From the NCBI RefSeq assembly GCF_050624435.1, contig NC_134535.1, positions 124,421,731-124,485,730 of the forward strand: a stretch of 64,000 nt of DNA. The letters are read 5' to 3'. The notes below the pieces were generated by a model that was given only the letters and a program-made list of their open reading frames with translations, was not told the DNA's origin and ran no database searches. Positions 48,455 to 60,735 of this stretch are shown piece after piece; within the stretch, counting starts at the first letter, position 1; each line of letters opens with the position of its first letter. The stretch is from Tenrec ecaudatus (taxonomy: Eukaryota; Chordata; Mammalia; Afrosoricida; Tenrecidae). A program made the translations under genes and the position numbers.

Positions 48455-48640
48455 GCTGATTTTACCAGTGTGGCAGTACTCCACAGGCTTTGGAATAAGG
48501 CCAACTGAGGTCCAGTCTTAGGCCCAGCCTTTCTACTTTCTAAGTGATGTGAGCTTATTAGATCATGTATTTGTGAACTAAGGAATAGGATTTCTTCCCT
48601 ACCAGATGCTAAGCAGAGCAAAGATGATTGTGAGAATTTA
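48455..48640 (+). repeat. Possible MIR remnant
   Basis: 'ggctttggaataaggccaac', 'cctttctactttctaagtga' follow the 5' and middle of MIR loosely. Confidence 0.4.
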
Positions 48641-48839
48641 GTAGGCCTTTTTTTTTTCTTTTTTAGTAGGCCTTTAAAAGTAATAATTTCATCATTCCAA
48701 ACAGGATTTCTTCTTTCTGGCACAACCCAAGAGACAGCTGTTTGTTTTTCCCCAACTATTGTTTTAGGACACGATCCAGCCACCATACCATTCAGTAATT
48801 CATTCATATAAAAAAGCGTTGTGTTGTACAATTGCTACC

Positions 48840-49500
48840 ACTATCCATTTCAAAACATTTTATTCCTTCTTGTACACCATGATATTAGCTCCTCACTACA
48901 CCCCTTCCCTTGCTGTACCGCTCCCCAACCAGGGATCCTTAATTTAGTTCTTTTTCTCTATTGATTCACCCATCATGCATGTCATGTACTGAAAAACATA
49001 GAGAAATACTTAACAGAGAGCCAAGAAAGGCTACCAACAACAACAAAACACATATACCCCAGTTTGAGAAAAAATGAAACAGAAAATATAAAAAACCAGA
49101 TTAAAAGTGTGTCAAAATGAAGATCAAATGATAAGGTTTTAATCATTTAACTCAGAATTTTCATTTTAATCTACTATGATCTTCTCTGTCTGATAACCAG
49201 GCTATTCCCATCCCTCAATTATGGTCAGAGGAACATCACCAGAGGTTTATTCCATGTATAGATCTTGCAAATGTGTTGTGGACTTGCATTGCCTTCCACA
49301 GCCTTCTGCAAATCAGAATCTCACAACTTAAGGTTTGATACCATTCCCTCCTTCAGATTTGGATTATATTATTTACATTCGTTGGATCACGCATGTTGGT
49401 GTGCTTCTTTCATGTAGGCTGAGTTGATGTCTCATTTAGATGGCTGCTTTCTGAAAACAAACCATTAAGAAAGCAGACACCATTCTTTTCATGTGTGTAT
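48840..49500 (-). repeat. Old L1 3' UTR, antisense
   Basis: Diverged form of the same 3' UTR: 'attttattccttcttgtaca', then 'gttggtgtgcttctttcatg taggctgagttgatgtctca'. Older than neighbouring copies. Confidence 0.65.
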
Positions 49501-49511
49501 GTGTGATCATT

Positions 49512-49805
49512 TTTTAAAAATCATTTTATTGGTAATTTGTACAACTCTTATCACAGTCCGTATAGACAGCCATGTGTCAAGCACATTTTTACATTTGTTG
49601 CTATCATCATTCTCAAAACATTTTATTTCTACTTGAGCTCCTCATTTTTCCCCTCTCCCCCATCCCCCTCCCTCATGAACCATTGATAATTTATAAATTA
49701 TTATTATTTTGTCATTTCTTACACTGTCCGACGTCTCCCTTCACCCACTTTTTTGTTGTCTGTCTCCCAGGGAGGGGGTTATATGATCAGTTCCTCCTTT
49801 CTACC
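49512..49805 (-). mobile_element. L1 3' end, antisense
   Basis: 'aaaatcattttattggtaat' through 'gggagggggttatatgatca'; short copy adjoining another L1 at its right. Confidence 0.85.
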
Positions 49806-49814
49806 AGCCCCCTT

Positions 49815-50780
49815 TTAAAAAAGATAACTTTATTGGGGACTTTTACAGCTCATAACAATCCATATATCAATTACATCAAGCATACTTGTACATATGTTGC
49901 CATCATCATTTTCTAAACATTTACTTTCGATTTGAACCATTGGTATCAGCTCCTCTTTTTTCCCTCCCTCCCAGCCTCCCACCATGGTGATCACTTGATA
50001 AATTATAATTATTATTTTCATATCTTACACCAACTGCTCTCTCCCTTCACTCAAGTTTCTGTTGTTCACCCCCCTCGGGGATGGATGGGGGTTATGCATA
50101 GATCATTATGACTGATATCCCCCCTTCCTCCCCTGTTTCTCCCACCTTCCCTCACCTTCTTCCTACCCTCCTGGTATTGCTACACCCATTTCTGTTCCTG
50201 AGGGGTTTATCTGACCTGGATTCCGTGTGTTGTGAGCTGTTATCTGTAAATGGTCCGGTCTAGTCAGAACTGAAAGGCAATTCTGGGGTCAAGATAGTGG
50301 GGGGGTGAGGAAGCCTCAAAGAACCAGGGTAATACTGTGCATTTCATCAGTGCTATACTTCACCCTGGTTGACTTGTCCCTTCCTGTGACCTTTCTGTGA
50401 GGGGATGTCCTATTGTCTACAGATGGGTTTGGGGTCTGCTATGACCCCTCCTCATTCTCAACAATATGGTTTTTGCTTGTTTTGGGTCTTCTGATACCTG
50501 TTACTTGATCCCATCAACAGCTCATGATTGCACAGGCTCATGTGCTTCTTCCATGTGGGCTTATTGCTTCTGTGCTAGATGACTGCTTGTTTAACTTCAA
50601 GCCTTTAAGACCCCAGATACTATATCTTTTAATAGTCAGGCACCATCAGCGTTCTTCACCACATTTCCTTATTCACCCATTTTGTCTTCACCGATCACAG
50701 GCACTCTTCTCTCTGATAGCTGGGGATCATATAGCTTCTTCACCACACTTTTCTGTAGCACCCATACAAGATAGGTTCTG
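49815..50780 (-). mobile_element. L1 3' UTR (second 3'-end subfamily), antisense
   Basis: 3' tip 'aactttattggggactttta cagctc', as in the copy at 24304. UTR modules follow to about 50690; the last 90 bases repeat a diverged 'gatagctggggatcatatag' module. Confidence 0.85.
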
Positions 50781-50824
50781 AAAAGAGAGAACATACAAAA
50801 TGAACTGATATGGCTTTTCATAAT

Positions 50825-51090
50825 CATGTGCAATGTTGTCAATCAGTTTCCAGTTTATGGTGGCCTCATGCACAATAGGATCTGACCACTGTGATCCACA
50901 GGGTCTCCATTGGCTCTTTTTTCTTGCTAGTGTGTTTTAGTCTGGAAGCTCCATCAAAACCTGTTCAACATTTTAAGAGCACACAACTGCCAGTGGTTGG
51001 TAGGTGATGGCTGGGTTAAGGAGTACTGATGAGGAATCAAATCTGAGCTTTTCACGTGGAAAGTGAAAATTTTACTACTGAGCCACCATT
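50825..51090 (-). repeat. Afrotherian SINE-like sequence
   Basis: 'ccagtttatggtggcctcat', 'gtctggaagctccatcaaaa' and a tRNA-like end 'tactactgagccacc' suggest an old SINE; family not certain. Confidence 0.5.
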
Positions 51091-51177
51091 TTCTCCCTCA
51101 CAATAAGTACACACTACAACAAGGATGGAGCCTGTTATATTATGAAGCAATTGGGAAAACATTTCCTTCTTTTGGAT

Positions 51178-54100
51178 TTAAAAGTGTTACCATCAGCTTC
51201 AATACTCACTATCAGAGAAAGACAGATCACTGGGAAAGAAGCTCAGCAAAGAGGCTATAGAGCTAAACAATGTAATCAGACAACTGGGCTGGATAGACAT
51301 TTATAGAGCTTTCCATCCAAGTGCAAATAATTCACATTCTTCTCAAGCCCACATAGATCATTTTTAAGAATAGATCACATGCTGGGACATAAGCCAAACC
51401 TGAGTGAATTCAAACATATAGATATTATTCAGACATATTTCTCAGATCATCATGCCATAAATCTGGAGATTAATAAAATGACATCCAGAAAAGCAAGGGC
51501 AACCAATTGGAGGATTAACAACGATCTCCTGCAACATGAATGGGTATAGGCCCAGATTAGAGAGGATATTAGGAAGTTTCTAGAAACTAACAAAAACGAG
51601 AATACAATGTATCAAAACTTATGGGATGCTGTGAAGTCAATTATCAGAGGTAGCTTGATATCATTAAATGTATATATAAAAAAGAAGAGAGGCTTATGGC
51701 AGATACGTTATTACAAAACCTCCAACAACTAGAATAGAGTCAACAGAACCACCCCTCCAAGAGCAAAAGAAAAGATATAATAAAAATCAAGGCCGAGTTA
51801 AACCAGTGGGGAAACAAGAGAATGATGCAAACGATAAATGCAGCAAAAAGCTGGTTCTATGAAAGGATTAAAAGAATTGACAGACCGTTGGTGGATCTGA
51901 CCAAGATAAGAAGGAGCAAACATCAATAGCCAGGACGAGGAACGAACAAGGCTAATTACAGCAGACCCCAATGAGATTAAAAGGAGAATCACAAAGTACT
52001 GTGAAGGTCTGTATTCTAATGAATTCAGAAACAGGGAAGACATGGATAGACACTTGGAAAAACAGTCCCTCCCTAGATTATCTCAGACAGAGGTCAAGAA
52101 CCTCAACAAACCCAAGTAAAAGAAGAAATAGAGAGGGTTGTCAAGAAGCTACCAACAAAAAAAAGCCCTGGGCCAGATGGCTTCACAGCAGAATTCTACC
52201 AAGCATTCAGAGAAGAGTTGACACCGATCCTCCACAAAGTATTTCATAGCATAGAAAAGGATGGCAAACTCCCAATCTCATTCTGCGAAGACAGTATTAC
52301 TTTGATACCCAAACAGGGCAAAGACCCCACAGGTATAGAGAATTACAGACCAATATCTCTAATGAACATAGATGCAAAAATCCTTAACAAAATATTGGCC
52401 AAAAGAATACAAAAGTATATAAAACATATCATCCACCACAACCAGGTAGGATTCATTCTAGGGATGCAGGGATGGTTTAAAATGTGAAAATCCATCAATA
52501 TTATATACCATATGGATAAGAAAAAGGATAAAAACCACATAATCATATCCATAGATGCAGAAAAAGCACATGATAACATCCAACACCCATTCCTAATAAA
52601 GACTCTCATGAAGATAAGAATGGAAGGTAAATTTCTCAAGCTGACACAAGCTATCTACGAAAAGCCAACAGCTAACATAATAGTTAATGGGGAAAAGACA
52701 AAAACAATCCCATTGAAAAAGGGTACAAGACAAGGATACCCCTTGTCCCCACTTCTATTCAATATCTTACTGGAGGTTCTAGCTAACAACATAAGACAGC
52801 AGAAGGACATTAAAGGTATCCAAATGGGAGAGGAGGAGGTGAAATAATCACTATTTGCAGATGACATGATCCTGTACATTGACAACCCTAAAAGCTCCAC
52901 AACAGGAGTACTTACTGCGAAAGAGGAATATGGAAAAGTGGCAGGATACAAGATCAACAAACAAAAGTTGGTAGGTTTGCTATACACATTGGACAGGACC
53001 ATGGGAGAGGAGATCAAGAAGGCAGTACCCTTCACAGTAGCCAGGAACAAACTGAAATACCTAAGAATATATTTAACAAAAAGCCCCTAAAGTCTTATAC
53101 AAGGAAAACTACAAGACCTTACTACAGGAAACCAAAAGCAACCTCCACAAATGGAAGAACATCCAAGGCTCATGGACTGGAAGGCTCAACATAGTAAAGA
53201 TGATAATCTTACCCAAAGCACTTTATAAGTTCAATACTATTCCGATTCAAATACCAACAACCTTCTTCAAAGAACTGTAAAAGCTGATCAACAATTTCAT
53301 ATGGAGAGGGAAGAAGCCCAGAATTAGCAGAGAACTCCTCAAGGAGAAGGACAAAAGTTGGAGGACTCACCTTACCTGATTTTCATATCTATTACGCAGC
53401 TAGAGTAGTCAAAACAGCATGGTACTAGCACAATGACAAATACTCAGACTAGTGGAAAAGAATAGAAAGCCCAGGAATAAAATCATCAGCATATAGACAA
53501 CTGATCTTCAACAAGGGTCCCAAAACCATCAAGTGGGAACGGGATGCCCTTTTTAACAAGTGGTACTAAAAACAATGGATATCCTCATTTAGAAAATGGA
53601 ACAAGATGTTTTCCTCATCCCATGTTCAAGAATAAACTCAAGGTGTATCGCAGAACTATAAGTAAAACCCCAAACGACCAGGACCTCAAGGAAGGAATCA
53701 TTGGCCCAGGAGATTCATAAGCTCACGGCAATAGGGAAGGGCATACACACAGGTGAACTGGAAATCGACAAATGGGATTTAATAAGAACAAAATACCTGT
53801 GCACCTCAAAAGACCACCTAGCGGGTGACAAGACAACCCACAGGCTGAGAGAGGATTTTTTTAGTAATGACACATCGGACAAAGGGCTCCTTACTAAAAT
53901 CTACAACACCCCCGTGACCTGCAAAAAGAGGAAAACAACCCCCAAAGGAAATGGGCAAAAGAACTTTGACTAGGGAGGAGACCCATATGACCAACAAGCA
54001 TATGAAAAAGTGTTCCTAGTCATTATCCATTAGAGAAATGCAAATTAAAACAACCATGAGATATTACCTAACACCCCTGAGGCTAGCCCAAATCAGAAAA

Positions 54101-56408
54101 TCAGAGAGCAACAAGTGTTGGAGGGGTTGTGGTGAATTAGGAACTCTCCTCCACTGCTGGTGGTCGTGTAGATTTGTACAGTCACTGTTGAAAGCAACCT
54201 GGAGATCCTTAAAGAAAATGGGCATATACCCAGAGGAGGTAACAAATAAAACACGACCAGTCATCTGAGCTCCAATGTTTATTGCCACGCAATTCACAGT
54301 AACAAAGACTTGGAAACAGCCTGAGTTTCCTGGATAGACAAGTGGAGGATTAGTAAACTCTGGCACATACACACAATGGAATACTATGCAGCACTGAAAA
54401 GAATGATCACATGAACCACGTCGTTTCGTGGGAAAGAGTTGGAAGGAATCATGTTAAGCGAGGTAAGCCAATCTCAAAAGAGCAGGTATAACATGAGTCC
54501 CCTGAGGTAAGTACAATCAGTACAGCAGGAATAGAAGAATAGACACCTATCTCACAATATACAGGTGGAAGCATAGGTAGTATGGGGGAGGTCAGACCAA
54601 GCCCACATAAAGAAGGGGGAAGAAACGGAGATGATAGCATGGGGGGTGAACAGGACACTAACTCACCCATGGGGAGAGTATTTGTTGTTGTGTCTCCACA
54701 GAATTGGAATGTGCATACAGACCCCACCATGATGTGCCAAACCAGGAGGGCAACATAACACGTGGAGGAATCCATGAAAAGACTGGATATAGGGTCGGTC
54801 CCAACCAGAACCAGCCTGAACCCACCCTGGAAGTGTATGCCACAGAGAACGACACTAGACCTTGTGGTGGGGAAAGGAACCAACCTACCATAGACCAGAC
54901 AGAAGCAGAAGCAAATGAAGGGGGAGGAAGGGAGTGGAGCTCACCCTGGCCCACCAAGCCCTGAGAACAGTAGCCCCGCTCAGAGCAGCCAATGCACAGA
55001 GAGGACCATATGGCTGGCCCCACTATGAAACACGATATCCAGCACTGATCCGTAGCTGACCCCACCACATAGCCAAAACACTAAGGGCGTGCAACAGACC
55101 AGCAAGGGGAGCAGAGCAAGGAAGTCCCAAGGGAGTAACAAAAAATAGACTTTGGGGCCAGGGCATGGCACCCCATCTGACCTGACCGGATAAAACTCCT
55201 AAAGGTCAACAAACAGACCTTAGACTACTTACAGGCTTTTCTTTTCTTTTTGTTTGTCATTGAGTTTTTTTGTTGTTGCTATCATTGTTTTTGGGTTTTT
55301 TTTGTGTCGCTTTGCTTTGCTCTGTCTTGTTTTTATGTGCATATTATTATCTCTGCAGGTCTATCTAGATAAGATAGGCTGGATAACCAATGGGGAGAAG
55401 AAAATAATGGGAGGGATGGTTACGGGGGTGGAGGGGGGTGGTGGAGGGGAGGACATGAGAGATAGAGAGGTTGGGGAAAAGAAGCGGTAAAAACCAATTC
55501 AGAGACAAGGGAACAACAAGTGACTCAAAACAAGTGGCAACGAGGGTGTGGGAGGCCTGGTAGGGATTGATCAAGGGCAATGTAACCGAGAGGAATTACT
55601 GAAACCCAAATGAATGCTGAGCATAATAAAGGGACAAGAGTAAAGTAAAAGAAAATAGAGGAAAGAACTAGGAGGCAAAGGGCATTTATAGAGGCCTAAA
55701 TACAGGCCTGTACATATGTAAATATATTTATATGATGATGGGGAATAGATCTATGTGTATATATTTATAGGTTTATTATTAAGGTAGCAGATGGACATTG
55801 GGCCTCTACTCAAGTACTCCCTCAATGCAAGAACACTTTGTTCTTTTAAACTGACATTCCATGATGCTCACCTGCCCGACACGATCGCTGAAGACAAATG
55901 TGTGCATAAGCAAGTGTGGTGAAGAAAGCTGATGGTGCCTGGCTATCAAAAGATATAATGTCTGGCATCTTAAAGGCTTGAAGGTAAATAAGCGGCCATC
56001 TAGCTCAGAAGCAAAAAAGCCCACATGGAAGAAGCACACCAGCCTGTGTGATCACGAGGTGCTTAAGGGATCAGTTATCAGGCATCAAAGAACAAAAAAA
56101 TCATATCATTGTGAATGAGGGACAGATTAGGGACACAAGGCTCATCTGTACGCAACTGGACATTCCTTTGCAGACGGGTTGCGAGGAGAAGATGAGCCAG
56201 TCAGGGTGCAGTGTAGCATCGATGAAACACAATTTTCCTCTAGTTCTTAAATGCTTCCTCCAAACCCTCCACGCCCCCCCCCACCAACTATCATGATACC
56301 AATTCTCTTACAAATCTGGCTAGGCCAGAGGATGGCACTGCTATAGATAGGAACTGGAAACACAGAGAATCTAGGACAGATGGTACCTTCAGGACCAGTG
56401 GTAACAGT
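51178..56408 (+). mobile_element. L1 LINE: degenerate ORF2 and long 3' UTR
   Basis: The longest L1 here. ORF2 remnants: C-terminal endonuclease from about 51178, linker, RT core at 52218-52850 ('[20 protein letters not shown]', '[13 protein letters not shown]', '[20 protein letters not shown]'), and C-terminal part to about 54460 ('[20 protein letters not shown]'). The palm 'FADDMI' catalytic box is visible around 52855-52872, but frames change: one ends at a stop (52845) before it. 54480-56408 is 3' UTR containing all modules seen as fragments elsewhere. 5' end truncated (no ORF1 seen), and the last ~330 bases of the 3' end are missing. Encodes no intact protein. Confidence 0.92.
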
Positions 56409-56610
56409 GAGTGTGTGTTATCTTCTGGAAAACTAGGGGGAAAACCAACTCAAGGCTTAATCCAAACCTGGGAAGAAAACAAGACCTGGATCAGATTTCA
56501 AACCGACACTCCAATGTGCGCTCCACAGAGGACGTTGCAGAGCCCCTTTCCCTGGTCTTCCAGCCAAAGTAATTCAAAAGTGACCACCACTTACTGTCTT
56601 GCTTGTGCCC

Positions 56611-57145
56611 TGTGTTAGTCTGAGTAGACTAGAGAAACAAATTAATAGACACTCATATGTGTATAAGAAATAACTTTGTATAAAAGAGCAATTGAAAAAA
56701 AAGAGCAATTGTATATTGAGAATATCCCAGCCCAGTCCATATCAAGTACATAAGTCCAATAGTAACCCATATGTGTCCAATACTAGCCCATAAATTCCTA
56801 TTTAGACTCACACAGTACATGCAATGACACTGAATGCTGGAAGAACGATCACAGGCTAGTGAGTGGAAAGTCTTGTGGCTCTAGTGGCATAGGAAGCCTC
56901 TCACTGCTGCCATGGGTCTCTATGTGGGTCTTCCAGTCCCAGGGCTCTGGCTCCATCAGCATAGTACCTCTGGCTTCTCAACAGGAATGTTTCCCAGGGA
57001 GTGAGTGCATCTGGCCGCCAGTAAACTATTTATCTCTGTTGCACCTCCAAATGAGGCCATCAAGCTTCAACCTGATTGACAGGCTAAACTCCACCCTTTC
57101 ATTCTTAATAGTCTTAAGTTGATACCACATTATGTAACTACCACA
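56611..57145 (-). repeat. Solo ERVL-like LTR
   Basis: Ends 'tgtgttagtctgagtagact' and 'atgtaactaccaca' (TG...CA), 535 bases, with imperfect 5-base flanks tgccc and tgtcc. Opposite orientation to the copies at 40587 and 57789; includes 'caacctgattgacaggctaa'. Confidence 0.78.
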
Positions 57146-57384
57146 TGTCCTAAGGATGTTCTTCAAAAATAACAATTAAGATTTGGAGAAACAATGGCTA
57201 GAGAAGATGCATGAGAATAACCCAGGAGGTTAGAAGGTAGAGTTTCCCTATGGAAGAAGGAGACTTCATTCTAGCAGAGTGGATTTGAAGGAAGGGAAGC
57301 AAGGCTTGGAATTGAGTATAATCATGAACAGAGTCCCTGTGAGGAGTTTACTTCTTTGGGCGCTTTTCTTCAATTATCCAAAAA

Positions 57385-57590
57385 CTCACTGCCATTGAGT
57401 TGATTCTGACTCACAGCAACCTTATAAGACAGGGTAGAACTGGCCCCGTGAGTTTTTGAGACCGTAACTCTTTATAAGAGTAGAGAATCTTGTCTTTCTC
57501 CCATGGAGTGGGAGGTGATTTTTGAACCGCTGATCTTGAAGGTAGCAGCCCAACATATAATCACTTCACCACCAAGGCTCTTGTTATTCA
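57385..57590 (-). repeat. AfroSINE
   Basis: Full antisense copy: 'cactgccattgagttgattc', 'ataagacagggtagaactgg', ending 'ataatcacttcaccaccaag'. Confidence 0.9.
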
Positions 57591-57596
57591 ACTAGG

Positions 57597-58450
57597 TGAT
57601 TGCTGTTAGGTGCTCTCAAGTCAGTTCCAACTCATTGTAACCTTATGTGCAATAGAAAGAAACAACACCCAGTCAGTCCCGTTCCCTACTCACGAGTGAT
57701 CTTGTGTTTGGGCCCATGGATGCAGCCACTGTCTTGATTCATCTCGTCAAAGGTGCCTCTTGTTCATTGCTCCTGCTACTTTACCAAATGTGGTAGTTAC
57801 GTAAGTGAACGGGTGGAATCTAACCTGTCAATCAGGTTACAGCCTGATGATGCCTCCTGTGGGCATCCTCTCAGGAGGATTCTGGAAACTTCCTCTCTTT
57901 CTGCTTCACCTTCCTGTTGACAAGCCCTGTGGAGCCATGCTGACACCAGAGCAAGCCATGAAACAGAGACCTGCACCAGCTCTTGAGACACTCAGAGAGC
58001 TAGAGAAGCCATGTGGAGACCCACATCCATGTGGAGATGCTTCCACACCATTGGATCCACAAGACTTTTCACCCACCAGCCTGTCATCATCCACATTCGG
58101 CAACATTACACATGCTGTGTAAGTCTGAAGAAGAATATATGGACTATTAACAGACTCATGGGCTAATATCAGAATTAAGGACTTGATGTGGACCAGGCTG
58201 GAATCTTTTCTTAATATATAATTGCTCTTTGAGATAAATCTCTTACACCCAGAGTGCCTCAGAAATTCAAATTGTTTCTCTAGTCGACCCAGCCTAACAC
58301 ACCAAGCATGATGTCCTCCTTCAGATACTGGTCTCTTCTGACAACTTGTCCAAAGTATATGAGATGAATCCATGCCATCCTTGCCTGTAAGGAATCTTCT
58401 GGCTGTGCTTTGTCCAAGACCGATTTGTTTGTTCTTTTGGCAGTGTTCTT
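57597..58450 (-). repeat. RTE 3' end, split by LTR
   Basis: 57597-57788 is RTE tail ('attgctgttaggtgctctca', 'ggatgcagccactgtcttga') and 58302-58450 the post-RT part ('ccaagcatgatgtcctcctt', 'tccaagaccgatttgtttgt'). The LTR at 57789-58301 separates them. Confidence 0.85.
57789..58301 (+). repeat. Solo ERVL-like LTR in RTE
   Basis: 513 bases, 'tgtggtagttacgtaagtga' to 'cccagcctaacaca', flanks ccaaa (57784-57788) and ccaag (58302-58306). Collinear RTE on both sides confirms the boundaries. A TATA-like 'taatatataattgc' lies at 58216-58229. Confidence 0.82.
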
Positions 58451-59199
58451 CAACTCTAGGCGTAATTAACCTACGAACTTCTAAGATATTTCTCATATGT
58501 GTCCCTCCTTTTTGGCTTCCCCAACACTTCAGTAAAATCTGACATACCTTTACCACCTGGTGTGGTAATGGAAAGGAAATTAAAAGATTGCATTTTGAAG
58601 CAAGGGAGGCGTGCCTTACTTGCTTTAACTGCACTTTCTCCTACAGGAATCCTGGGAGAGAAGTAGAATTCAGTTCCATCCTTGACAGAGGCCTCATAGC
58701 TGAGAAACAGAATCAGTGACCATGAGCACAACTCAGGAGTATGCAAGAGACTTTGTTCCCACCATCAGCCTTCTGAAAATATGCTAACATTGATATCTAA
58801 AGTGCTTAGCATAATGCCTAACATAATAAGTACTCAAAAATGTTCATTATTATTTGGATAGATTTACTTTGGAAATTTCCTTAGATGTCCTTGGACTGAT
58901 GGGGTACGGAGGGTAGGTGGTAGTAGGCAAAGAGAAGAGTAAATTAAGAGGAGAAGCGTAAATGTTTAGGTTTAGGGCAGCTTAAAACAAAGGTATGATC
59001 GGAAAGTTTCTGAGGAGAGGCATGCAGGGCTGAGAGGAAGTGGCACACACTCCTTTCCTTCCACAGTCCCATCACCCAGGAACAGTGTGCTGAGAAGGGA
59101 TGTAAGAGGTTATTTGTTGCCACCTCACAAACAAAAGTCCTTTCCCTGATCCCAGGCTAGTATTATGGGATGTATACTGTTCTTTCACAGAAAACATCT
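58451..59199. other. No gene; small MIR scrap
   Basis: 'agtgcttagcataatgccta' and 'agtactcaaaaatgttcatt attatt' at 58795-58860 are the 3' end of a MIR. Nothing else recognised. Confidence 0.5.
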
Positions 59200-60735
59200 C
59201 AGTTTAAATTATATATTTCAAACTATTCATAGGCTATTTTTTTCATGTCTATATGTATAAGATAGTCAGGATAAACAATCCTGAGGAAAAAAAACAACAG
59301 GACCCATGGTTGCAGGGGGCAGGGGAGAGGAGGAGGTGGGGAAAAGGGAACCAATAAACTTAGGGACAAGGGAACAACAAGAGATCTAAAATCAATGGTG
59401 AGGAGGGAATAGAATGCCTGGCGGGGTTTGATCAACTGCAATGTAGCTGAGAGGAAGTACAGAGAGCTGAATGAAGGTTGATCATGACAGTGGGACAGGA
59501 GGAAAGTAAAAAGAAATAGAGGACAGAACTAGGTGGCAAAAGACATTTGTAGAGGTATAAACATAGGCATGGACATATGTAAATATATTCATATATAACA
59601 ATAGGGACATAAGTGTATGTGCACATATATTTATAGATTAAGTATTAAGGTAGCAGATGGACATTGGGCCTCTACTCAAGTCCTCCCTCAATGCAAGAGC
59701 ATTTTATTCTAAAAACCTGGCAATCTGTGATGCTCATCTTCCCAGACATGATCGCTGAAAACAAAATGGGTGCATAAGCTAATGTGGTGAAAAAGTTGAC
59801 GGTGCCTGGGTTTTCCACAATATAGCATCTAGAGTCTTAAAGGCTTGAAGTTAAATAAGCATCCATCTATCAGGGAAGCAGCAAAGCCCACATGGAAGAA
59901 GCACACCAACCCGTGTGATACTGAAACGTCGATGGGATCAGGTATCAAACACCAGAAGACCCGAAACAAACAACCATTTAGATGAGAACAGGAGGATCAG
60001 AAAGCCCAACTGTAGACAATTGGACATCCCGTTATAGAAGGGTCACAAGGAAGGGACAAACCAGCCAGGGTGCAGTATAGCACTGATGAAACATACAACA
60101 TTCCTCTAGTTCTTTAGTGCTTCCGCCTCCCCCCAGCCCATGATCCCAGTTCCACCTTACAAATCCGAGGAGACTGGAGCATGTACACTGGTACAGATAG
60201 GATGTCTTGACACACACAATCCAGGAAAGACAAATTTCTCAGGATCAATAATGAGAGTAGTCATAAGGGTAGGAGAAAGGTGGGGGGAGAAGGGGGATAA
60301 AGGGGGAACTGATTGCAATGATCAACATTCACACATACCCCCCACCAGGGGGACGAACAGAAACATGGATGAAAGGAGACAGAGGATGGTATAAAATATG
60401 AAAATTTAAAAATTATTTTATTGGGGGCTCATACAACTCTTATCACAATCTATACATACATCCATTGTGTCAAGCACATTTATATATTTGTTGCCATCGT
60501 CATTCTCAAAACAGAATTTTAAAATAATTTATAAATTATCAAGGTTCATGAGGATGGGAGGGTGGGAAAGGGAGGGGAAAAAAGAGGAACTGATACCAAG
60601 GGCTCAACTACAAAAAAAAAGGTTTTGAAAATGATGACGGAAACATATGTACAAATGTACTTGATACAATTGATGTATGAATTGTTATAAGAGTTGTAAG
60701 AGCTTCCCATAAAATGAGTTATTAAAATAAAAATG
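59200..60735 (+). mobile_element. L1 3' UTR, sense, containing a small antisense L1
   Basis: From the UTR block at 'ataagatagtcaggataaac' to the 3' end 'gagcttcccataaaatgagt'. All modules appear in order. A ~115-base antisense L1 3' end ('ttattttattgggggctcat') sits at 60407-60522. Confidence 0.88.
60407..60522 (-). mobile_element. Short antisense L1 3' end nested in L1
   Basis: Starts 'aattattttattgggggctc' and stops after 'cattctcaaaacag'. The flanking sequence 'gaaaatttaaaa' and 'gaattttaaaat' may be a degenerate TSD. Confidence 0.8.

Noticed and set aside
57906-58634. 242-codon - strand ORF
   Set aside because: Crosses an LTR boundary into RTE sequence, so it is a chance ORF without a coherent domain.
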